64,000 bases of DNA from Arthrobacter sp. FB24 (GTDB taxonomy: Bacteria > Actinomycetota > Actinomycetes > Actinomycetales > Micrococcaceae): the NCBI RefSeq assembly GCF_000196235.1, contig NC_008541.1, forward strand, positions 1,364,001-1,428,000, given 5' to 3'. Below, in pieces: positions 26,979-35,714 of the stretch. The notes under the pieces were generated by a model that was given only the letters and a program-made list of their open reading frames with translations, ran no database searches and had not been told where the DNA came from. Positions within the stretch are counted from its first letter, which is position 1, and every line of letters begins with the position of its first letter. The position numbers and the translations under genes are program-made.

Positions 26979-29618
26979 CTATACCTCGTTCTTGTCGAGT
27001 TCCGGGGTGGAGGGACGCATCGGGATGGTGGCCCCGATGAGGACCTTGCCTTTTTCCTCAGCGGTGGCCGGGCGCATCTGGCCGCGCTCGTCGGAGACGA
27101 ACGTGATGGAGTCGTCTTTCTGGTCGGGGGCGTTGACGAAGGAACGGAACCGGCGCAGGCGCTCGGGATCCTTCAGCGTGTCGGCCCATTCGTCGACATA
27201 GGTGTCGACGTGCTTGGCCATGGCGGCTTCGAGTTCCTCGGCGATGCCCAGGGTGTCCTTGACCACCACGTCCTCAACGTGCTTGATGCCGCCGTCGAGC
27301 TCTTCCTGCCAGCGGGCGGTGCGCTGCAGGCGGTCGGCGGTGCGGATGTAGTACATGAAGTAGCGGTCGATGTACTTGATCAGGGTCTCGTCATCGAGGT
27401 CCTTGGCCAGCAGCTGGGCGTGGGCGGGGGTGGCACCGCCGTTGCCGCCGACGTACAGGTTCCAGCCGTCGGCCGTGGCGATCACGCCGACGTCCTTGCC
27501 GCGGGCTTCGGCGCATTCCCGGGCACAGCCGGAGACACCCATCTTGAGCTTGTGCGGGCTGCGGAGGCCGCGGTAGCGCAGTTCCAGCTGGATGGCCATG
27601 GCCACCGAGTCCTGGACGCCGAAGCGGCACCAGGTGGAACCGACGCAGGACTTCACGGTCCGCAGGCTCTTGCCATAGGCCTGGCCGGATTCGAAACCGG
27701 CGTCCACCAGTTCCTTCCAGATCTCGGGGAGCTGCTCCAGCCGGGCACCGAACATGTCGATCCGCTGTCCGCCGGTGATCTTGGTGTAGAGGTTGTACTT
27801 CTCCGCCACGGCTGCGATCACGCCGAGTTTCTTCGGGGTGATCTCGCCGCCGGCGATGCGCGGGACCACCGAGTAGGTGCCGTCCTTCTGCATGTTGGCG
27901 AGGGCGCGGTCGTTGGTGTCCTGCAGGGTGCCGCGGCCGGCGTCCAGGACGTAGGCGCTGTTCTGGCTGGCCAGGATGTTGGCGATGGTCGGCTTGCAGA
28001 TGTCGCAGCCGGTGCCGGTGCCGTACTTGGCCATGATCTCTTCGAAGGAGGTCAGTTCCAGGACCCGGATGGTCTCGAACAGTTCCTGGCGGGAGAGCTC
28101 GATGTGCTCGCACAACGCCTTGGAGACCTCGACGCCGGACTTGGTCAGCTCGGTCTCGAGCAGCTTCTTGAGCATCGGCACGCAGGAACCGCAGCTGGTT
28201 CCGGCCCGGGTGCAGCCCTTCAGCTCGCCGAGTTCCTGCACGGGAGCGTTGCCGTCGCAGGCGCCGCAGCCGTTGACGGCGTCGCGGATGGTTCCCGCCG
28301 ACACATTGTTGCAGGAACAGAGAATGGCGTCGTCCGGCAGTTCGGTCTCCGGAGCGTCCCCGCCGCCTGCAGCGGTGAGGTAGGCGCCGGGCTCGGCGGC
28401 GAGTTCGCGGCCCAGCATGGGGCGGAGGCTTGTGTACGGGGTGGCGTCGCCCACGAAGATGCCGCCCAGGAGGGTCTTGGCATCGTCGGTGGTGACAATC
28501 TTCTGGTAGACGCCGCGGGCCGGGTCCGCGTAGACGATCTCCAGTGAGTGTTCGGTGCGGGCAAAGGCATCGCCGAAGCTGGCAACATCCACGCCGGAGA
28601 GCTTGAGCTTGGTGGCGGTGTCGAATCCCGGGAAGGTGGCGTCGCCGCCGTGCAGGCGGTCGGCCACAATTTCAGCCATGGTGTTGGCGGGCGCCACGAG
28701 GCCGAGGCACATGCCGCCGAAGTTCGCCACTTCGCCGATCGCCCAGATCCCGGGGATCTGGGTTTCACAGCCATCGGTGATCACGACGCCGCCGCGCGGG
28801 CCGAGATCGAACAGCTGTTCCTCTCCTTCGGCGGCGCGGAAGAGTTCGTCGCGCGGCTTCACGCCGATGGCAACAATGACGAGGTCGGCGGGGATGATGC
28901 GGCCGTCCGCCATCAGCACGCCGGTGACCTGGCCGTCTTCGGAGAGCACCTCGGAGGGGAACACGCCGCCGTGGACGGTGAAGCCCTTGGCTTCGATCAG
29001 GCGGCCGAGCGCCTGGCCGGCGCCTTCATCCAGCTGGGTGTTCATGAGCCAGGGGGCGCCGTTGATCACTACGGGAGTCGCGCCGAGTTGTTCGGTGCCT
29101 GCGGCCGATTCGAGGCCCAGGAGCCCGCCGCCGATGGTGACGGCGGTGATCTTGCGGCCGAGCTTTGCGGTGAGATCGGCGATTGCCTTGTTGATCGCCC
29201 ACACGTCTTCGAGTGTGCGGTAGACGTGCACGTGCTCGGCGCCGGGGATCGGCAGGCGGGCGGCGTCTGAGCCGGTGGCCACCACGAGCTCGTCGAATTC
29301 ATAGGTGTTGCCCGCTGCCGTCTCCACGGACTTGGCAGCGTGGTTGATCCTGATGACGCGTTCGCCGGTTTTCAGGGCCAGGGCGTCGTGGTCCCACATG
29401 GAGGCGCTGCCAAGGGTGAGGTCCACGTCGCTGTCCGTGAGCGCCTTGCTGAGGGCTACGCGGTCATAGGGAAGGTGGGCTTCCTCGGTGAGCACGGTAA
29501 CCTGCCAGCCTTCAAGGCCACGGGCGTGCATTGCGTCCGCAAAGCGGTGGGCCGCGGGGCCGCCGCCGGCGACCACGATGCGGCGTGGTGTCTGGGTGCT
29601 TGAAGTCTGTCCGGTCAC
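26979..29618 (-). CDS. nirB: Assimilatory nitrite reductase [NAD(P)H] large subunit
   Basis: An 879-residue enzyme that reduces nitrite to ammonium in the cytoplasm. In order: FAD/NAD(P) domains (IVVAGGGPAAHRFAD near 14, 'VTIGGGLLGLESAAG', 'GIWAIGEVANFGG'); two BFD-type [2Fe-2S] regions (CSCNNVSAGTIRDAV...CGAC and CTRAGTSCGSC; a later CDICKP); a sulfite/nitrite reductase ferredoxin half; and the sirohaem/[4Fe-4S] cysteines in CVGSTWCRFG (about 656-662) and CARECAEARGKD (about 693-697). The start GTG 29618 has AAAGG 8 bases upstream. It heads the operon nirB-cobA-nnaR. nirD is divergent instead of downstream, which differs from the usual nirBD order. Confidence 0.97.
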   Translation of the reverse strand: MTGQTSSTQTPRRIVVAGGGPAAHRFADAMHARGLEGWQVTVLTEEAHLPYDRVALSKALTDSDVDLTLGSASMWDHDALALKTGERVIRINHAAKSVETAAGNTYEFDELVVATGSDAARLPIPGAEHVHVYRTLEDVWAINKAIADLTAKLGRKITAVTIGGGLLGLESAAGTEQLGATPVVINGAPWLMNTQLDEGAGQALGRLIEAKGFTVHGGVFPSEVLSEDGQVTGVLMADGRIIPADLVIVAIGVKPRDELFRAAEGEEQLFDLGPRGGVVITDGCETQIPGIWAIGEVANFGGMCLGLVAPANTMAEIVADRLHGGDATFPGFDTATKLKLSGVDVASFGDAFARTEHSLEIVYADPARGVYQKIVTTDDAKTLLGGIFVGDATPYTSLRPMLGRELAAEPGAYLTAAGGGDAPETELPDDAILCSCNNVSAGTIRDAVNGCGACDGNAPVQELGELKGCTRAGTSCGSCVPMLKKLLETELTKSGVEVSKALCEHIELSRQELFETIRVLELTSFEEIMAKYGTGTGCDICKPTIANILASQNSAYVLDAGRGTLQDTNDRALANMQKDGTYSVVPRIAGGEITPKKLGVIAAVAEKYNLYTKITGGQRIDMFGARLEQLPEIWKELVDAGFESGQAYGKSLRTVKSCVGSTWCRFGVQDSVAMAIQLELRYRGLRSPHKLKMGVSGCARECAEARGKDVGVIATADGWNLYVGGNGGATPAHAQLLAKDLDDETLIKYIDRYFMYYIRTADRLQRTARWQEELDGGIKHVEDVVVKDTLGIAEELEAAMAKHVDTYVDEWADTLKDPERLRRFRSFVNAPDQKDDSITFVSDERGQMRPATAEEKGKVLIGATIPMRPSTPELDKNEV

Positions 29619-29708
29619 TGTGGGCCTTTCGCATGGGCCGCAGACGGTGCTCTGCAGCTTGTCGTTCCAGACTAGGTACGCGCAGTTTCGCTTCAGTTTC
29701 CCTTATGT

Positions 29709-29736
29709 TTCGTGAACTTAACTTCTGCATCACGAA
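29709..29736. promoter_or_regulatory. Inverted repeat in the nirB-nirD divergent gap
   Basis: TTCGTGA (29709-29715) and TCACGAA (29730-29736) are exact complements with centres 21 bp apart, two turns of the helix. The site lies about 90 bp before nirB and 165 bp before nirD and could bind one dimer acting on both. I cannot match it to a known GlnR or NnaR box. Confidence 0.4.
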
Positions 29737-29899
29737 CGGATTTCCGGACAGGTGAGTCGCCTTTTACGTGCCGGACACATTGACTGCACGCCGCCGAAAC
29801 ACCGCAGCCCTAGCTTTGAGATGTGGCCGCGTCGGCGGTCCGGGCCCGGCAGCCGTTCCACAGAGCGCCGGGCGGCAGGCTATGCGAGAGGGGCCGGAA

Positions 29900-30265
29900 A
29901 TGACCGCAATACTTGAACTTGAAGACCAGAGCACCGGATTTGCGACGGGCTGGAACCGCGTCTGTGCCGTGGAGGAGCTGGAGCTGGCCTGGGGCGAGGC
30001 CGCACTGATTGCCGGCCGCCAGGTGGCATTGTTCCGCACCGCGCCCGCCGAAGTTTTCGCGGTGGCACAAGAAGACCCCGCCACGGGCGCCCACGTGATG
30101 GCCCGCGGCATTGTGGGCTCCCGCGGGACACGCCAGACCATTGCGTCCCCGCTGCACAAAGAGGTCTACGACCTCGAAACCGGTGAGTGCTTCGGCACCG
30201 CCGGGCTCCGCCTCCCCACGTTCCGCACCCGTGTGGTGGATGGCTTCGTCGAAGTTGAGCTGTAG
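29900..30265 (+). CDS. nirD: Nitrite reductase [NAD(P)H] small subunit
   Basis: A 121-residue protein with a Rieske-like fold ('WNRVCAVEELELAWGEAALIAGRQVALFRT...VFAVAQEDPATGAHVMARGIVGSRG...IASPLHKEVYDLETGECF'). The Cys/His cluster ligands of true Rieske proteins are missing, as is normal for NirD. It supports NirB activity. ATG 29900 has GAGAGGGG about 6 bases upstream; ATG 29882 in the same frame is possible but less well placed. It is transcribed away from nirB across a 281-bp gap, and its stop touches the stop of the phosphohexomutase gene with no spacer. Confidence 0.92.
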   Translation: MTAILELEDQSTGFATGWNRVCAVEELELAWGEAALIAGRQVALFRTAPAEVFAVAQEDPATGAHVMARGIVGSRGTRQTIASPLHKEVYDLETGECFGTAGLRLPTFRTRVVDGFVEVEL

Positions 30266-32008
30266 CTAAAGCCCCAGGGCCTCCCGCACATCTACCAGGA
30301 CGCCGTCGAGCGCTGCCCGTGCCGCCTGCCGTGCCTCGGGAAGCTCGGCGGCCGAGCCCACGCTCCGGATGACCTCGAGATAGCATTTGAGCTTCGGTTC
30401 CGTGCCGCTGGGACGGATGATCACCCGGCTGAGGTCTTTCGTGAGGTACAGCAGGCCGTCCGTCGGGGGCAAAGCATCGCTGCCTTCGGCCAGGTCCTTG
30501 AACGTTTCGACGGCGGACCCGCCGAAGGATTCCGGCGGCCCCACCCGGAGCCGGTTCATCATGGCGTCCAGCAGGCCCAGGTCCGCCACCCGGATGCTGA
30601 GCTGGTCGCTGGCGTGCAGCCCGTGCACCAGGTACAGCTCGTCGAGGGTATCGAAAATGCTTTTACCGTCCGCCTTGGCAGTCGCCGCGAGTTCCGCGAT
30701 GAGCACGGCAGCGGAAATCCCGTCCTTGTCCCGGACCAGGTCCGGGGCCACGCAGTATCCCAGCGCTTCCTCGTAGCCGTAGAGCAGGCCCGGGACGCGG
30801 GAAATCCACTTGAACCCGGTCAGGGTTTCCGCGTGGGCGTACCCGGCCGCCGTGGCGATCCGTGCCAGCAGGCGCGAGGACACGATCGAATTCGCGAAGA
30901 CACCGTGTGCCGGGCCTTCGCCGCCGGCAGCGAGCCGGGCCACAATGTGTGCCCCCAGCAATGCGCCCACTTCGTCACCGCGCAGCATGCGCCAGGCGCC
31001 GGTGTCCGGATCCTTGGCGGCAACGGCGGCACGGTCAGCGTCGGGGTCGTTGGCCAGCACGATGTCCGCGTCCACGCGGGCCGCCGTTTCCAGCGCAAGA
31101 TCCAGGGCGCCGGGCTCCTCCGGATTGGGGAAGTTGACCGTGGGGAAGTCCGGGTCGGGCCGCGCCTGTTCGGACACCACGGTGACGTCGTCGAATCCTG
31201 CCGCCTTCAGCACGGCGACGGCAGTGTCGCCGCCTACCCCGTGCATGGGGGTCAGGACGATCTTCAGGTCACGGGCCGGGAACTGCGCGGGCAGCGCCAG
31301 GGCGGCCACCGCCGCCTCGTAGCCGGCAGCGATTGAGGGCTCCAGGACGGTCCAGCCCGCAGGGGCCAGCGTGATGGAATCCAGCGTGCTCACGCGGTCG
31401 ATTTCCGCGGCTATCCGGGCGTCGTAGGGCGCCACGATCTGCGCCCCGCGTCCGCTTTCCTCCACGGCGTGCCTGCCGAGGTACACCTTGTAACCGTTGT
31501 CCTGCGGGGGGTTGTGGCTGGCAGTCACCATTACTCCGCCGTCGCAGTCCAGGGCCCGGACGGCGTAGGCAAGCAGCGGCGTCGGGAGTGCCTGCGGCAT
31601 CAGGAAGGTGTCGATACCCGCGGCCGTGAAGACCGCAGCGGTCTCCTCGGCGAAAATGTCGGAGTTGTAGCGGGCGTCGTAGCCGACGACGGCGCGTGGC
31701 CGGGTGCCCGGCGAAGCCGCCTCGACGGCACCGGTCAGGAACGCCGCGAACCCGGCCGCCGCGCGCCGGACAACCACACGGTTCATCCGGTTCGGCCCGG
31801 GACCCAGCGCGGCGCGGAGGCCTGCGGTGCCGAACTGCAGCGTGCCGCTGAAGCTGTCCTCGAGTTCCTGGCGGGCGGACGGAACACCGTCCCCGGAGCG
31901 CTGGACGAGTTCTGTCAAAGCGGCGGCAGTGGCTGGATCCGGGTCCTGGGCGGCCCAGTCCCGGGCGTCGCTCAGCAGCTGCGGAAGGTCGGCATCGGAA
32001 GACGTCAT
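30266..32008 (-). CDS. Phosphoglucomutase/phosphomannomutase family enzyme
   Basis: A 580-residue cytoplasmic enzyme of the alpha-D-phosphohexomutase family, interconverting hexose 1- and 6-phosphates. The phosphoserine loop is VMVTASHNPPQDNGYK, the metal loop 'ANDPDADRAA', the sugar-binding loop 'GYEEALGY' and the phosphate-binding 'IRPSGTEPKLKCYLEV' near the C-terminus. The four domains and length resemble the PgcA/PGM2-like branch. ATG 32008 is preceded by no ribosome site, but TAGCTT lies 7 bases upstream, which fits a leaderless mRNA; the longer frame to 32140 overlaps the divergent Rrf2 promoter. Confidence 0.93.
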   Translation of the reverse strand: MTSSDADLPQLLSDARDWAAQDPDPATAAALTELVQRSGDGVPSARQELEDSFSGTLQFGTAGLRAALGPGPNRMNRVVVRRAAAGFAAFLTGAVEAASPGTRPRAVVGYDARYNSDIFAEETAAVFTAAGIDTFLMPQALPTPLLAYAVRALDCDGGVMVTASHNPPQDNGYKVYLGRHAVEESGRGAQIVAPYDARIAAEIDRVSTLDSITLAPAGWTVLEPSIAAGYEAAVAALALPAQFPARDLKIVLTPMHGVGGDTAVAVLKAAGFDDVTVVSEQARPDPDFPTVNFPNPEEPGALDLALETAARVDADIVLANDPDADRAAVAAKDPDTGAWRMLRGDEVGALLGAHIVARLAAGGEGPAHGVFANSIVSSRLLARIATAAGYAHAETLTGFKWISRVPGLLYGYEEALGYCVAPDLVRDKDGISAAVLIAELAATAKADGKSIFDTLDELYLVHGLHASDQLSIRVADLGLLDAMMNRLRVGPPESFGGSAVETFKDLAEGSDALPPTDGLLYLTKDLSRVIIRPSGTEPKLKCYLEVIRSVGSAAELPEARQAARAALDGVLVDVREALGL

Positions 32009-32021
32009 AGGAACAAAGCTA
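32009..32021 (-). promoter_or_regulatory. Candidate -10 of leaderless phosphohexomutase mRNA
   Basis: TAGCTT (32016-32021, minus strand) ends 7 bases before ATG 32008, and no Shine-Dalgarno sequence is present. Confidence 0.5.
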
Positions 32022-32067
32022 TCGCCTAACGTCCGCGATTGGCTGTCCGACAAGCGCAGGGGGAACC

Positions 32068-32104
32068 TTGACAGTAAATTTTCCGGACACGTAATGTCTG
32101 AAAA
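32068..32104 (+). promoter_or_regulatory. Promoter with overlapping dyad, leaderless Rrf2 gene
   Basis: TTGACA (32068-32073), an 18-base spacer and TAATGT (32092-32097) lie just before ATG 32105, placing the expected RNA start at or next to the A of the start codon. The dyad GACA-N5-TGTC (32086-32098) covers the -10, so a bound repressor would block it; autoregulation is likely. Confidence 0.65.
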
Positions 32105-32590
32105 ATGAAGATGGGGCAGGGAGTTGAGTGGGCGCTGCACTGCTGCATCAACATGTCCTGGGCTCCCTCGGGGGAGGCTGTGAACAGTGCCCGGTTGGCC
32201 GAGTTGTATCAGTTGCCCGCCGCTTACCTGAACAAGCAGCTGCAGGCGCTGGTCCGTGCGGGCATCCTGTATTCCGTCTCCGGACCCCGCGGCGGCTTCC
32301 AGCTGGCGCGGGGCGCGGAAACGATCACCGTGCTGGACGTTGTCCTGGCCATTGAGGGTCCGGACCCCGCATTTCGGTGCGAATCCATTCTCGCGAACGC
32401 GCCCGGGGCGGATCCCGGTGAAGACTATCTCCGCAGTTGCCTGGTGTCCCAGACCATGCGGCAGGCCGAACTGGCTTGGCGGCAGACGCTCTCCCGGCAG
32501 ACCATTGCGGGTATTGCCGCATCAGTCGAGCGGAAGTTTCCCGGCTCCCGAAAGGACGTCCTCCGCCGGCTGATGCCCGCCAAGAGCTAG
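32105..32590 (+). CDS. Rrf2-family regulator, RsrR-like [2Fe-2S] redox sensor
   Basis: A 161-residue winged-helix protein starting MKMGQGVEWALHCCINMSWA. The Rrf2 helix-turn-helix spans about 25-65 ('NSARLAELYQLPAAYLNKQLQALVRAGIL...GPRGGFQLAR'). The positions that bind the cluster in Streptomyces RsrR (Glu8, His12, Cys90, Cys110) are matched here by Glu8, His12, Cys92 and Cys112, with the same 20-residue Cys spacing; the three-Cys pattern of IscR/NsrR is absent. It therefore probably senses redox state through an Asp/Glu-His-Cys2-ligated [2Fe-2S] cluster. Promoter layout suggests a leaderless mRNA under self-control. Divergent from the phosphohexomutase gene. Confidence 0.87.
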   Translation: MKMGQGVEWALHCCINMSWAPSGEAVNSARLAELYQLPAAYLNKQLQALVRAGILYSVSGPRGGFQLARGAETITVLDVVLAIEGPDPAFRCESILANAPGADPGEDYLRSCLVSQTMRQAELAWRQTLSRQTIAGIAASVERKFPGSRKDVLRRLMPAKS

Positions 32591-32636
32591 TTCTTCAGGA
32601 ACCAGTGCCCGGCGGGCGCCGCCATGCAGTGCCGCC

Positions 32637-33455
32637 TCAGAGCTTGGCGATGATTTCCGCGAGCAGCTTGGAGATGCGCGGAGCGGCGGCCTGCCCGGCT
32701 TCCAGCACTTCCTCATGGCTCAACGGCACCGGGCTGATGCCGGCGGCAAGGTTGGTCACCAGCGAGATGCCGAAAACCTCCATGCCGGCATGGCGGGCGG
32801 CGATGGCTTCAAGTGCTGTGGACATGCCCACCAGGTCAGCCCCGATCCGCTTGGCGTACTGCACTTCAGCCGGCGTTTCGTAGTGCGGGCCGGTGAACTG
32901 CGCGTACACACCTTCGTCGAGGGACGGATCAACTTCGCGGGCCAGTCGGCGGATCCGTGCCGAGTAGAGATCTGTCAGGTCAACGAACGTTGCACCTTCC
33001 AGCGGGGACGTGGCGGTGAGGTTTATGTGATCTTTGATGAGCACCGGAGTGCCGGGAGCCCAGTCCTCGTTGAGGCCGCCGCAGCCGTTGGTGACCACCA
33101 GAACCTTGCAGCCGGCCGCCGCAGCGGTCCGGACACCGTGCACTACGGCGCGGACGCCCTTACCTTCGTAGTAGTGCGTCCGGGCGCCCAGCACCATTGC
33201 CCGCTTGCCTTCCCTGGTCAGGACGGAACGGATGGTGCCTACGTGGCCCTCCACGGCCGGTGCGGAGAAACCGGGGACCTCGTCCGCGGATAGCGTCGCG
33301 GTGGTCTCGCCGATCAGGTCCGCGGCGTCGCCCCAGCCCGAACCGAGCACCAGGGCGACGTCATGGCTGTCCACGCCGGTCTCCTCGGCGATGTAGTCGG
33401 CGGCGGCGCGCGCGGCGTCAAAAGGGTCCGTGTTCAGGAATTCTGTATTACTCAC
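32637..33455 (-). CDS. punA: Purine-nucleoside phosphorylase
   Basis: A 272-residue enzyme of the trimeric PNP family, cleaving purine nucleosides with phosphate to base and ribose 1-phosphate. Motifs: VALVLGSGWGDAAD (phosphate loop), 'GRTHYYEGK'-like GARTHYYEGKGV, 'VVTNGCGGLN' and the purine-binding 'TGPHYETPAEVQYAKRIGADLVGMSTALEAIAARH...SLVTNLAAGIS'. GTG 33455 has no ribosome site but TAACTT lies 6 bases before it, so the mRNA is probably leaderless. Divergent from the lpdA-like gene. Confidence 0.95.
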   Translation of the reverse strand: MSNTEFLNTDPFDAARAAADYIAEETGVDSHDVALVLGSGWGDAADLIGETTATLSADEVPGFSAPAVEGHVGTIRSVLTREGKRAMVLGARTHYYEGKGVRAVVHGVRTAAAAGCKVLVVTNGCGGLNEDWAPGTPVLIKDHINLTATSPLEGATFVDLTDLYSARIRRLAREVDPSLDEGVYAQFTGPHYETPAEVQYAKRIGADLVGMSTALEAIAARHAGMEVFGISLVTNLAAGISPVPLSHEEVLEAGQAAAPRISKLLAEIIAKL

Positions 33456-33467
33456 TGGTACAAGTTA
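33456..33467 (-). promoter_or_regulatory. Candidate -10 of leaderless punA mRNA
   Basis: TAACTT (33462-33467, minus strand) ends 6 bases before GTG 33455; no Shine-Dalgarno sequence is present. Confidence 0.5.
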
Positions 33468-33550
33468 TCGTGCCCGCGGTGCCGTGCCCAGCAGTGGCGC
33501 AGGTCCCTTTTATTGGTGTGCGGCGGCCGATGGGTAGAGAATGGATCTTT

Positions 33551-34966
33551 GTGACTACGCATCCGGATTTCAGCTCACCCCGCATCGCAATACTCGGCGG
33601 AGGGCCCGGCGGCTATGAAGCCGCCATGGTGGCCGCCTCACTGGGGGCGCAAGTCACCATCATTGAGCGGGCGGGCCTGGGCGGCTCGGCGGTGCTCACC
33701 GACGTCGTACCGTCCAAAACCCTGATCGCGACGGCGGACCTGATGACCCGCGTCGGCGAGGCGGGGGAGCTGGGCGTGAAGTTCGACGTCGACGGCGGCG
33801 ATTTCGCCCCCGTGATGCGCGCGGACCTGAAGCACATCAACGACCGCCTGCTCGGCCTGGCGCGGAAGCAGTCCGAGGACATCCGTGCCGGCCTGGAACA
33901 CCAGGGCGTGCGGATCCTGATCGGCTCCGGCAAGCTGCTGGACAGCCACACCATCGAGGTCCTCACCGTGGACGGCACGGAAACGGTGGAAGCTGACACC
34001 ATCCTGCTTGCGGTGGGCGCCCACCCGCGTGAACTTCCCACCGCGCGGCCCGACGGCGACCGGATCCTGAACTGGGCGCAAATCTACAACATGGACGAGC
34101 TCCCCGAAGAACTCATCGTGGTGGGTTCCGGTGTGACCGGCGCGGAATTTGCCTCCGCCTACAACGGCCTGGGCTCCAAGGTCACCCTGATTTCCAGCCG
34201 CGACCGTGTGCTGCCGGGCTCTGACGCCGACGCCGCCGAGGTCCTGGAAGGCGTCTTTGAACGCCGCGGCGTGAAGGTGCTCTCCCGCTCCCGCGCCGAA
34301 ACGGTGGAACGGACGGACGACGGCGTGGTGGTCACCCTGGGCGACGGCTCCAAGGTCACCGGCAGCCACTGCCTGGTCTGCGTGGGGTCCATCCCCAACA
34401 CGGCCGGCATCGGCCTTGAGGAAGCCGGCGTGGCAATCACTGAGAGCGGCCACATCAAGGTGGACGGCGTCTCGCGCACCACGGCTCCGAACATCTACGC
34501 CGCCGGCGACTGCACCGGCGTCCTTGCGCTGGCCTCCGTCGCTGCCATGCAGGGCCGCATCGCCGTGGCCCACTTCATGGGCGACAGCGTTACCCCGCTG
34601 AAGCTGCACCAGGTGGCCTCGAATATCTTCACCTCGCCCGAGATCGCCAACGTCGGCGTGTCCGAGGCGGAGATCGACTCCGGCAAGTACCAGGGCGACG
34701 TGGTGAAGCTGTCGCTGCGCAGCAACGCCCGGGCCAAGATGCGCAACCACCGGGACGGCTTCGTCAAGATCTTCGCCCGCAAGGGCTCCGGCACTGTGAT
34801 CGGCGGTGTGGTGGTGGGCCCGAACGCGTCCGAGCTGATCTTCGCGATCTCCATCGCGGTCACGCAGAAACTGCACGTCGACGACGTCGCCAGCACCTTC
34901 ACGGTGTACCCGTCACTCAGCGGTTCCATCTCGGAAGCGGCACGGCGCCTGCACGTTCATATGTAA
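33551..34966 (+). CDS. lpdA: LpdA-type NAD(P)H-quinone dehydrogenase
   Basis: A 471-residue flavoprotein of the pyridine nucleotide-disulfide family. FAD loop RIAILGGGPGGYEAAMV near the N-terminus, NAD(P) loop 'ELIVVGSGVTGAEFASAY' near 180, second FAD signature 'NIYAAGDCTGVLALASVA' near 320, and a dimerisation domain. The redox disulfide of lipoamide dehydrogenase is missing: the segment reads GLGGSAVLTDVVPSKT, as in mycobacterial LpdA (Rv3303c type), which reduces quinones and helps resist oxidants. GTG 33551 is the likeliest start; in-frame ATG 33530 is an alternative. The neighbouring RsrR-like regulator gives a redox context but no direct link. Confidence 0.87.
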   Translation: MTTHPDFSSPRIAILGGGPGGYEAAMVAASLGAQVTIIERAGLGGSAVLTDVVPSKTLIATADLMTRVGEAGELGVKFDVDGGDFAPVMRADLKHINDRLLGLARKQSEDIRAGLEHQGVRILIGSGKLLDSHTIEVLTVDGTETVEADTILLAVGAHPRELPTARPDGDRILNWAQIYNMDELPEELIVVGSGVTGAEFASAYNGLGSKVTLISSRDRVLPGSDADAAEVLEGVFERRGVKVLSRSRAETVERTDDGVVVTLGDGSKVTGSHCLVCVGSIPNTAGIGLEEAGVAITESGHIKVDGVSRTTAPNIYAAGDCTGVLALASVAAMQGRIAVAHFMGDSVTPLKLHQVASNIFTSPEIANVGVSEAEIDSGKYQGDVVKLSLRSNARAKMRNHRDGFVKIFARKGSGTVIGGVVVGPNASELIFAISIAVTQKLHVDDVASTFTVYPSLSGSISEAARRLHVHM

Positions 34967-34968
34967 CG

Positions 34969-35610
34969 TCAGGCAGCCGCGGCCCGGATGTGTTCCGGGG
35001 ACACCGCGGCGCGGGTCATCCGGGCTGCCACCAGATACAGCAGCCCGGTGATCAACGGGATCACGCTAACCGCGGAGAGGGACACCACTCCGGCGAGGTT
35101 CCCCAGGGCTGAGAAGGCAATCGGGCCCAGGCCGAGGGCCAGCAACAGCCAGCCCGCCGCAGCCGTTCGTTTCAGGCCCAGGACGGCCGCCGGGAACGCA
35201 AGGACCAGCACGGCCACGGCGCGGACCGGGCCGTTGGCGTTCTCGAACTCGCGCCACGAGACGGAATCCAGGGCGAACCATATCCCCGCCACCACCAGCA
35301 ACGCGGTCAGCAGGGCCAACACCGGCGTGGCCCACGTGGGACGAAGCCAGGCAAGCACGGCCAGGACGGCCAAGGCAACGGCCCACGACAGGACCAGCAT
35401 GATGCCCTCGGGGCCGCCGGGATCAGCCAGGGCATAGCCGCTGACGAACAGTCCGGCGAGTACCGTAAAGGCTGCCATGATGGCGGCTGCCGTCCACACC
35501 AGGGCACGGGCCCGGACTGACCGGTCCGGCTGCCGCAGGGAGACGATGCCCATCACTGTGGCAGCAACGATGAGCGCGGCAGCGGCCAGGAAGATCGTGA
35601 CGCTGAACAT
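34969..35610 (-). CDS. Multi-pass membrane protein of unknown function
   Basis: A 213-residue protein with about six transmembrane segments (MFSVTIFLAAAALIVAATVM onward). GGAGGG lies 6 bases before ATG 35610, so the longer frame was trimmed. The loop 'DSVSWREFENANGPVRAVAV' is the main polar part. No family is recognised. It is convergent with the lpdA-like gene, with 2 bases between the stops. Confidence 0.75.
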   Translation of the reverse strand: MFSVTIFLAAAALIVAATVMGIVSLRQPDRSVRARALVWTAAAIMAAFTVLAGLFVSGYALADPGGPEGIMLVLSWAVALAVLAVLAWLRPTWATPVLALLTALLVVAGIWFALDSVSWREFENANGPVRAVAVLVLAFPAAVLGLKRTAAAGWLLLALGLGPIAFSALGNLAGVVSLSAVSVIPLITGLLYLVAARMTRAAVSPEHIRAAAA

Positions 35611-35714
35611 GGCAAACCCTCCGTCGGAAGCACGGACCGTAGCTTCCATGACACCCCTGTCCCACGGGCCGGGCAAGGGGCCAAGGTCCTTAGAAGACTG
35701 GGCATCCTGCGCCT

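Noticed and set aside
33551..34966. Dihydrolipoamide dehydrogenase of a 2-oxoacid complex
   Set aside because: The CxxxxC redox pair is absent (GLGGSAVLTDVVPS), so the LpdA-type quinone reductase is the better call.
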